Below the pieces are notes generated by a model. The model ran no database searches and was not told where the DNA came from. It saw only the letters and a program-made list of their open reading frames with translations. Positions 35,483 through 40,907 of a DNA stretch of 40,907 nt are shown here, piece after piece (the stretch's first letter is position 1; the number at the start of each line of letters is the position of its first letter). The position numbers were made by a program, and so were the translations under genes. Origin of the DNA: an uncultured Eubacteriales bacterium (GTDB taxonomy: Bacteria > Bacillota > Clostridia > Peptostreptococcales > Anaerovoracaceae); the NCBI GenBank assembly GCA_949286985.1, contig CASEEM010000030.1:1-40907 (forward strand), in the 5' to 3' direction.

Positions 35483-36571
35483 ATGATGAAGAAGAAAATG
35501 TTTAAGACCGCTTCGGCACTTTTCCTCGCTCTCTCGATGACGGCGCTCACCGGATGCAGCAGCCTCGAGGTTCCGGATAAGTACAATTACGACCTCTCGG
35601 AATACATCAAGCTGGGTCAGTATAAGGATCTGACGTACAGCAAGGTGGAGACGAGGGTCTCGGATGCAGAGGTTGAGGATTATATTTATTCCGCCGTTCA
35701 GTCTGCCGCTTCGACGGTCGATAAGGAGGAAGGGACGGTCGAATCGGACGATGTGGTTAAGATCGATTATGAAGGATCCATCGGCGGCAAGGTCTTTGAC
35801 GGCGGTTCGGCCGAGGATTACGAACTCGATCTCGGGAACAGCAATTTCATTGACGGATTTGCCGAGCAGATTGTCGGACATAAGGTCGGTGAGGATTTTG
35901 ATATTCAGGTAACCTTCCCGGCGGATTATTCCAACAATGAAGAGCTCGCCGGCAAGACGGCGACTTTTGCCATTCATATCGATGCCATTGTCGAGACGGA
36001 GACGCCAACGTACGACGATGAATTCGTCAAGCAGAATACGGACTTCGATTCGAAGGAAGAATACGAAGAGAATGTCCGCAAGCAGCTCCAGGAGAGCAAG
36101 GAGGCGCAGGCCGAATCGGCGGAGATGCAGGATGTCTTCAGCCAGATCGTCAACAATGCGGAAGTCCTGAAGCTCCCGGATAAGGAAGTCGATGAGACGT
36201 ATGACAGCATGATCAGTCAGCAGGAGGCGCTGGCGGAGCAGAGCGATACGGATCTCGAGAAGTATGTTTACAGCAACTACGGAGTAGACCTCGACGAATA
36301 CAAGACCGCGGCGAAGCAGACGGCAAAGGACACGGTGACGCAGGAGCTGATCCTTTATGCGTTGGCGCAGGAGCTCGACATCCACATTTCCGATAAGGAT
36401 TACAATGAATATGTCGAAGATATGATCGAGTCCGCCGGTTATACGAAGGATCAATTTGAGCAGGCGACCGGCATGTCCATCGAGGCTTATGCAACGCAGA
36501 ACAACCTCTATAATACTATGCTTTATGAAGAAGTCATGGATGAGGTCATGGAGACGTGCGTCGCGAAATAA
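35483..36571 (+). CDS. Trigger-factor-like peptidyl-prolyl isomerase lipoprotein
   Basis: The 362-residue protein starts with a lipoprotein signal peptide (basic MMKKKMFK, hydrophobic core and lipobox LTGC with Cys25), so it should be anchored outside the membrane. An FKBP-type domain covers about residues 85-172 (VVKIDYEGSIGGKVFDGG, FIDGFAEQIVGHKVGE, VTFPADY). The rest is a helical region like the trigger-factor C-terminal chaperone domain. The trigger-factor ribosome-binding domain is missing. It is thus probably an extracytoplasmic folding factor for exported proteins. CAGAGG precedes two ATG codons. It is 27 bases before nrdR. Confidence 0.9.
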   Translation: MMKKKMFKTASALFLALSMTALTGCSSLEVPDKYNYDLSEYIKLGQYKDLTYSKVETRVSDAEVEDYIYSAVQSAASTVDKEEGTVESDDVVKIDYEGSIGGKVFDGGSAEDYELDLGNSNFIDGFAEQIVGHKVGEDFDIQVTFPADYSNNEELAGKTATFAIHIDAIVETETPTYDDEFVKQNTDFDSKEEYEENVRKQLQESKEAQAESAEMQDVFSQIVNNAEVLKLPDKEVDETYDSMISQQEALAEQSDTDLEKYVYSNYGVDLDEYKTAAKQTAKDTVTQELILYALAQELDIHISDKDYNEYVEDMIESAGYTKDQFEQATGMSIEAYATQNNLYNTMLYEEVMDEVMETCVAK

Positions 36572-36598
36572 GAATGAAGGAATGAGAGAGAACGAAGA

Positions 36599-37099
36599 AT
36601 GATCTGTCCATATTGTAAGAATGCAGATACGAAGGTCGTGGATTCCCGCCCGGTCGAGGACGGACTGGCCATCCGCCGGAGAAGGGAATGTGAGAAGTGC
36701 CATCGCCGCTTCACGACCTTTGAGAAGATCGAGAATTCCCTCCTTGTCGTCGTCAAGAGCAACGGCATCCGGGAGAGCTTCGATCGCAACAAGCTCATCA
36801 AGGGCATGCTCAAGGCCTGCGAGAAGACGAAGGTTACTTACAGCGATGTGGAAGCCATTGCGGAGGATATTGAGCGCACGCTCAGCAACAGCATGGAGAA
36901 GGAAGTGGAGACGAAAGTGATCGGGCAGATGGTCATGGATCGTCTGCGCGATCTCGACCAGGTCGCTTATGTCCGCTTCGCTTCGGTTTATCACAAGTTC
37001 ACGGAGGTGGAGACCTTCGTGCGCGAGATCAACAAGCTCCTCTCCGATGAGAAGAAAGAGGAGGAGAAGGAGGGAGAGAATGCTTCGAATAGCCATTGA
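36599..37099 (+). CDS. nrdR: Transcriptional repressor NrdR
   Basis: NrdR represses ribonucleotide reductase genes when dATP is high. The 166-residue protein has the zinc ribbon Cys3, Cys6, Cys31 and Cys34, the RRRR-ECEKC-HRRFTTFE signature, and an ATP-cone domain (about residues 49-139, VVVKSNGIRESFDRNKL). A charged tail of Glu and Lys extends past the usual end (about 150 residues). The end overlaps cmk by 20 bases. Confidence 0.97.
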   Translation: MICPYCKNADTKVVDSRPVEDGLAIRRRRECEKCHRRFTTFEKIENSLLVVVKSNGIRESFDRNKLIKGMLKACEKTKVTYSDVEAIAEDIERTLSNSMEKEVETKVIGQMVMDRLRDLDQVAYVRFASVYHKFTEVETFVREINKLLSDEKKEEEKEGENASNSH

Positions 37100-37739
37100 C
37101 GGACCGGGAGGCGCCGGCAAGAGCACGATCGCGAAGCGTGTCGCCTCGGAGCTCGGTCTGGATTATATTGATACCGGTGCGATGTACCGAGCTATCGGAC
37201 TCAAGATCCACCGGGCGGGCATTCCGGCGGAAGAAGGCGAGAAGCTGGAGGAGCTGCTTGCCCTGACGCAGCTCGATGTGGAGGGGGAGAAGATCTTCCT
37301 CGACGGGGAGGACGTCAGCGAAGCGATCCGCACGCAGGAGGCTTCCATGTATGCTTCCGCCTGCTCTAGGCTTCCGGCCGTTCGCCGCGAGCTTGTGGCC
37401 ATGCAGCGCCGCATCGCCGAAGGGAAGGGTGTTGTGATGGACGGACGCGATATCGGGACGAACGTTCTGACGGACGCCGAGCTCAAGATTTTCCTTACGG
37501 CGGATCCGCATGTCCGTGCGAAGCGCCGTTACGACCAGCTCCTTGCGGCAGGGAAGGAAGCCGATCTCGAGACGGTTTATGCGGAGACGAAGGCGCGTGA
37601 TGAGCAGGATCGAACGCGTGCGCTGAATCCGCTGGCACAGGCGGAGGACGCCGTGCTGCTCGATTCCACGGATCTCACGATCGACGAAGTTTGTGCAAGG
37701 ATTATTCAATTAGCGAAAGAAAGGGAGGCCCAGGCATGA
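37080..37739 (+). CDS. cmk: Cytidylate kinase
   Basis: The enzyme phosphorylates CMP and dCMP with ATP. From the ATG at 37080 it has 219 residues, with the P-loop GPGGAGKST near 8-16, DTGAMYRAIG near 30, and the DGRDIGT motif near 121. Starts further upstream in this frame lie inside nrdR and are rejected. AAGGAGG lies just upstream, inside nrdR. The stop codon overlaps the next start (ATGA). Confidence 0.96.
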   Translation: MLRIAIDGPGGAGKSTIAKRVASELGLDYIDTGAMYRAIGLKIHRAGIPAEEGEKLEELLALTQLDVEGEKIFLDGEDVSEAIRTQEASMYASACSRLPAVRRELVAMQRRIAEGKGVVMDGRDIGTNVLTDAELKIFLTADPHVRAKRRYDQLLAAGKEADLETVYAETKARDEQDRTRALNPLAQAEDAVLLDSTDLTIDEVCARIIQLAKEREAQA

Positions 37740-38152
37740 GAGAAGCAGCTATTGCGCTGGCAAAAGTCCGGACCAATACGTATATCATTTTCTTTCTTCA
37801 GCTCTTGACGCTAGGAAGAGGGCTGCTGGAGGATGTATTCGGCATCAGCAACACGAAAGCGCTGTACGGACTGGTGGCGATTCTGACGATTGAGGCGCTG
37901 ATCTGTACGCTTCATATTGTCAAATTCGTTTCGGAGATTCCGCCGAAGGAGAAGAATATCAAGCCGATGACGATGTATGCAGCGAGAATTCGCTACATCC
38001 TCCTTCTCGATATGATCTTGATGATCGTTCTGGTGATCGTTCATTCGGAATTCGGGATCGCACCGGTCGTGACGGGCATTATCCTGCTCACGATTCTTCT
38101 CGATTATTGGATCCTCAAGTATCTCACGATTCTTCAGAGAAATCGTTATTAA
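37736..38152 (+). CDS. Four-helix membrane protein, unknown
   Basis: The ATG at 37736 overlaps the cmk TGA and has AGGGAGG seven bases upstream, so it is clearly coupled to cmk. The 138-residue product has about four hydrophobic segments (near residues 14-32, 41-62, 85-105 and 108-130), with short charged loops (PPKEKNIKPM). I do not recognise the family. The operon is cmk plus this gene, probably with nrdR and the lipoprotein gene upstream. Confidence 0.8.
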   Translation: MREAAIALAKVRTNTYIIFFLQLLTLGRGLLEDVFGISNTKALYGLVAILTIEALICTLHIVKFVSEIPPKEKNIKPMTMYAARIRYILLLDMILMIVLVIVHSEFGIAPVVTGIILLTILLDYWILKYLTILQRNRY

Positions 38153-38185
38153 TCTTTCGATAAAGGGATTTTCGGTCGTGAAGAC

Positions 38186-38242
38186 GGCCGTTCCCGGCGA
38201 AAGAACGCGGTCTCTTCGGTTGTCCGAGGCGGCCGCTTTTTG
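38186..38242 (+). terminator. Weak terminator before radC
   Basis: AAGACGGCCG can pair with CGGCCGCTTT (one mismatch) across a long, partly structured loop, followed by TTTTT. Confidence 0.4.
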
Positions 38243-38249
38243 TTATAAT
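38220..38249 (+). promoter_or_regulatory. radC promoter
   Basis: TTGTCC (38220-38225), an 18-base spacer and TATAAT (38244-38249) lie 36 bases before the radC start. Confidence 0.65.
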
Positions 38250-38285
38250 GACAGAACGAAGTGTTGTTCTCCGGAAAGGAGCAAC

Positions 38286-38972
38286 ATGCAATTCAGTCGT
38301 ATGAAGGTCGAGGACCGTCCGCAGGAACGGCTTCTGTATCGCGGCCCGGAGGAGCTCGGAATGCAGGAGCTTCTCGCGCTTGTTCTGCGCACGGGGACGC
38401 GGGAGAAGTCGGTATTGCAATTGGCGGAGGAGGTCCTGGAATTTGCGGGCGCGGAGTCAGGAGGACTCGAGAATGTCTGCGAAGCGGAGCTTGAGCAGGT
38501 CGGCGGCATCGGTCGGAGCAAGGCCTGTTCCATCATCGCCGCGGTCGAGATCGGGAGGAGGCTTCGCTATCGGACATCGCAGCCGAAGAAGTCCATCCTC
38601 ACCCGGGATGATGCGGAGGAGCTGCTGCTTTCCCGCCTGAGGGATGAGAAGAGGGAGCATGTGATCCTCTTCCTGCTGAATTCCCGTCTGGAGATCGAAT
38701 CGGAACACGTGATCTCTATCGGGGAGCTTCAGGAGGCCATCATCCATCCGCGTGAGGTCTTCAGGCCGGCGATTCGCCGCAGTGCGGCATCCATCATTAT
38801 CGCGCATAACCATCCGAGCGGAGATCCGGAGCCGAGCCATCAGGATATTCTGGTGACGAAGCGGCTCGACGAAGCGGGGTCCCTTCTCGGCATTCGTTTG
38901 CTTGATCATCTTATCGTCGGAGACGGGGTCTGTCTCAGCATGCGGGAGCGCGGATTTTTTGATCGTTCGTAA
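38286..38972 (+). CDS. radC: RadC (JAMM/MPN+ domain) protein
   Basis: RadC-family proteins carry a helix-hairpin-helix region (QVGGIGRSKACSI) and a C-terminal JAMM metalloprotease-like domain with the HNHPSGDPEPSHQD motif; the cellular role is unsettled. The protein has 228 residues from the ATG at 38286, with AAAGGAG nearby. The longer frame to 38178 would cover the promoter. It is followed by the MinD-like gene, a pairing reminiscent of the radC–mreBCD–minCD order of Bacillus but without mre and minC. Confidence 0.95.
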   Translation: MQFSRMKVEDRPQERLLYRGPEELGMQELLALVLRTGTREKSVLQLAEEVLEFAGAESGGLENVCEAELEQVGGIGRSKACSIIAAVEIGRRLRYRTSQPKKSILTRDDAEELLLSRLRDEKREHVILFLLNSRLEIESEHVISIGELQEAIIHPREVFRPAIRRSAASIIIAHNHPSGDPEPSHQDILVTKRLDEAGSLLGIRLLDHLIVGDGVCLSMRERGFFDRS

Positions 38973-39002
38973 GAAGAACGGAAGGGAATGTAAGGAGCCG
39001 AG

Positions 39003-39731
39003 ATGAAGGGTAAAGTGATCACGATTCTGTCAGGCAAGGGAGGCACGGGGAAGACGACGATCGCGTCGAACCTCGGGCTCACTTTGGCTGTTCGCGGTCA
39101 CAAGACGCTTCTCGTCGATATGAATATGGGGCAGCGGAGTCTGGACCTCGTGCTCGGGGTACAAGACATGGCTATCTATGATATCCGCGATGTCATTCTC
39201 CGGACCTGTCTTCCGGAGACGGCCGTTCTCGAGACGGAATATTCGGAGCATCTTTTCATGCTGCCGACCTTCCAGGGCGAAGGGATCGACGAGATTCGGG
39301 AGGACGATATCCGCATCTTGATTTCCTATCTTCGGGATTATTATGAATATATCATCCTGGACGGAGGCCCGGGCATGGGGAAGGCGCTTTCGCTGGCGTT
39401 GGCCGAGGCCGATGCGGCCGTCATCGTCACGACGCCGGATTATGTCGCCGTTCGCGAAGCGGAATCTCTCGAGAATCACTTGATTCGTCACTTTGACGGA
39501 GGCCGTCATTATCTCTTGAATCGCATGTTTCCGGAGCTCGAACGGAGCGGTTGCGAGCCGACGGTCGCAGAGATCGATCAGCGCTTCCGCTGCGAGCTTC
39601 TCGGTACGATCACGGAGGATATGAATATTCGGGCCTCGTTCGGCATCGGGGTGCCGATTGTCGGGAAGAGAAATACGTATATTGCAGAGAATTTCGATCG
39701 CATTACCGACCGTCTGCTCGAGGATCTCTAG
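39003..39731 (+). CDS. MinD/ParA-family ATPase (orphan)
   Basis: The 242-residue protein has a deviant Walker A (GKGGTGKTT near residues 10-18) and a MinD-like second motif (VDMNMGQRSLDLVLG, near 39-53). The position of the usual MinD D-x-P/A-G-I-E motif reads DGGPGM. It is shorter than typical MinD (about 260-270) and ends without a clear amphipathic membrane-targeting helix. No minC or minE is present in the window. It may be a division-site or other positioning ATPase (MinD, FleN or ParA type); sequence alone does not decide. Confidence 0.85.
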   Translation: MKGKVITILSGKGGTGKTTIASNLGLTLAVRGHKTLLVDMNMGQRSLDLVLGVQDMAIYDIRDVILRTCLPETAVLETEYSEHLFMLPTFQGEGIDEIREDDIRILISYLRDYYEYIILDGGPGMGKALSLALAEADAAVIVTTPDYVAVREAESLENHLIRHFDGGRHYLLNRMFPELERSGCEPTVAEIDQRFRCELLGTITEDMNIRASFGIGVPIVGKRNTYIAENFDRITDRLLEDL

Positions 39732-39773
39732 GATGCGGGCATTCCGCGGCAGGAATCGAGTCGTTTCAGAGTA

Positions 39774-39801
39774 AGAGAGGAGCGTGCTCCTCTCTTTTTT
39801 T
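39774..39801 (+). terminator. Terminator after the MinD-like gene
   Basis: AGAGAGGAG pairs with CTCCTCTCT around a four-base loop, followed by seven T residues. Confidence 0.93.
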
Positions 39802-39863
39802 GTCGGCGAAGGAAGAATAATGTCACGAAAGCAGGCGAAAGGAGCAACAAAGGGCGGCCCAGG

Positions 39864-39892
39864 TTGACGAAAACGGTTTTGACGGATATAAT
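39864..39892 (+). promoter_or_regulatory. rny promoter
   Basis: TTGACG (39864-39869), a 17-base spacer and TATAAT (39887-39892) lie about 95 bases before rny, leaving an AT-rich 5' leader. Confidence 0.75.
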
Positions 39893-39987
39893 TATTTAGT
39901 ATATTTATGCAAAATCATCTTCTCCTGTGAGAAGAAGTTCCATAGATTATACGAAATCTACTAAAATATTGAATAAGGAGGTGTTTC

Positions 39988-40907
39988 ATGACACCGTCAA
40001 TTATTGCCATCATTGTTCTCTTGGCTCTTGTTTTGGTGCTCGGCGTTTATCTCATGAAGCTGAAGGCCGGAGAGAAGGAGGTCGCTAACGCGAAGCTGGC
40101 GGCAGAGAACATTCTTCAGGAAGCGAACCGCGCAGCGGAGAATACGAAGAAGGAACGCATTCTGGAGGCGAAGGAAGAGATTCAGCAGCTGCGCAGCGAA
40201 GCCGATCGTGAGGTTCGTGAGCGCAGAAACGAGGTCTCCAAGACTGAGCGCCGAATCATGCAGAAGGAGGAGAATCTCGAGAAGAAGCTTGAGAATATCG
40301 AGCGAAAGGAAGAGCATCTTTATAAGCGCGAGCGTCAGCTCGAAGAGAAGCATCAGGAGATCGACAAGGCGATCGAACAGCAGATTGCCGAGCTCGAGAA
40401 GATTTCCGGTTATTCCAAGGAGGAGGCGAAGCATCTGCTCCTTGAGGAGATCGAGGCTGATGTCCGCAAGGACGCATCGCAGATGATCACGGAGATCGAG
40501 AACGATGCGAAGGAGGAAGCGGATAAGCGCGCACGTGATATCATCACGATGGCGATTCAGCGCTGCGCTGCCGATCAGGTAGCAGAGACGACCGTATCGG
40601 TTGTTTCCCTTCCGAATGACGATATGAAAGGCCGCATCATCGGACGCGAGGGCCGCAATATTCGCACGATTGAGACGCTGACCGGTGTCAATCTCATCAT
40701 CGACGATACGCCGGAGGCGGTCATACTCTCGGGATTCGATCCGGTGCGCCGTGAGATCGCAAGACGCACGCTGGAGAAGCTGATCAGCGACGGCCGTATC
40801 CACCCGGCTCGCATCGAAGAGATGGTTCAGAAGGCGACGAAGGAAGTCAATACCATCATCAAGGAGGAGGGTGAACAGGCTTGTTACGAGACCGGCGTTC
40901 ACAACAT
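39988..40907 (+). CDS. rny: Ribonuclease Y (partial, 3' end beyond window)
   Basis: RNase Y is the membrane-anchored endoribonuclease that starts mRNA decay in many Firmicutes. The visible 306 codons show an N-terminal membrane helix (about residues 4-22), a long charged coiled coil (about 30-190) and a KH domain with [13 protein letters not shown] near 213-225. The catalytic HD domain lies past the window edge; the frame is still open at 40907. AAGGAGGTG lies five bases before the ATG. Confidence 0.96.
   Translation, partial: MTPSIIAIIVLLALVLVLGVYLMKLKAGEKEVANAKLAAENILQEANRAAENTKKERILEAKEEIQQLRSEADREVRERRNEVSKTERRIMQKEENLEKKLENIERKEEHLYKRERQLEEKHQEIDKAIEQQIAELEKISGYSKEEAKHLLLEEIEADVRKDASQMITEIENDAKEEADKRARDIITMAIQRCAADQVAETTVSVVSLPNDDMKGRIIGREGRNIRTIETLTGVNLIIDDTPEAVILSGFDPVRREIARRTLEKLISDGRIHPARIEEMVQKATKEVNTIIKEEGEQACYETGVHN

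Noticed and set aside
36969..37079. Longer N-terminus for cmk inside nrdR
   Set aside because: It is an Arg/Ser-rich out-of-frame shadow of nrdR; the kinase P-loop start at 37080 has its own ribosome site.
38178..38285. Longer N-terminus for radC starting at 38178
   Set aside because: The extension spans a terminator-like stem and the radC promoter.
38267..38285. Possible LexA site upstream of radC (GAAC and GTTC nearby)
   Set aside because: The half-sites are eight bases apart, not four, and do not fit the SOS consensus.

Overview
The window looks like a chromosomal segment of an anaerobic Firmicute (Clostridia or a near relative). Supporting signs are the housekeeping order phoH–ybeY–cdd–era–recO–glyS–ppdK, a single-chain glycyl-tRNA synthetase, pyruvate phosphate dikinase, an infC–rpmI–rplT operon behind an L20-type leader, a GAAC-N4-GTTC LexA operator, RNase Y, and strong Gram-positive Shine-Dalgarno sequences. 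Most of the window is GC-rich. One stretch (about 31.77–33.81 kb) is markedly AT-rich and looks acquired. No tRNA, rRNA, CRISPR array or insertion sequence was seen.

Layout. (1) 1–1794: the tail of an unknown + strand gene, then a minus-strand pair, an EFR1-type flavodoxin/ferredoxin protein and an alpha/beta hydrolase. (2) 2073–12478: a purine-catabolic island for allantoate. It holds allE, allD, a fused fdrA–ylbE (oxamate carbamoyltransferase candidate), carbamate kinase, an LctP-family permease, a 64-residue two-helix membrane protein, allC, and an XRE–GntR–FCD regulator. (3) 12630–23685: housekeeping genes nnr, rpsU, yqeY, phoH, a ybeY–cdd fusion, era, recO, a DUF4342-type gene, glyS and ppdK. 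(4) 23901–31757: yitT, then mostly minus-strand genes: LD-carboxypeptidase, M18 aminopeptidase, uraA, lexA, a radical SAM protein and maf. A small + strand exporter sits among them. (5) 31855–33807: the AT-rich GntR/ABC transporter cassette, ending in a 19-codon gene stump. (6) 33887–40907: infC (ATT start), rpmI, rplT, a small membrane protein, a secreted trigger-factor-like lipoprotein, nrdR, cmk, a membrane protein, radC, a MinD-like ATPase and the first part of rny.

How the purine genes would work together. AllC would convert allantoate to ureidoglycine, AllE would give ureidoglycolate, and AllD would oxidise this to oxalurate with NAD. The FdrA–YlbE fusion would phosphorolyse oxalurate to oxamate and carbamoyl phosphate, and carbamate kinase would recover ATP. 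Allantoinase (allB) and the third oxamate-carbamoyltransferase gene of E. coli (allH/ylbF) are not in the window. Oxamate is a structural analogue of pyruvate and lactate, so the lactate-permease-family protein is a reasonable candidate for oxamate export or for substrate exchange. This module, with its fusion enzyme, missing AllH, LctP plus small membrane partner and double-HTH regulator, is the most interesting part of the window. The steps are known from E. coli; the arrangement and the transport role are inference.
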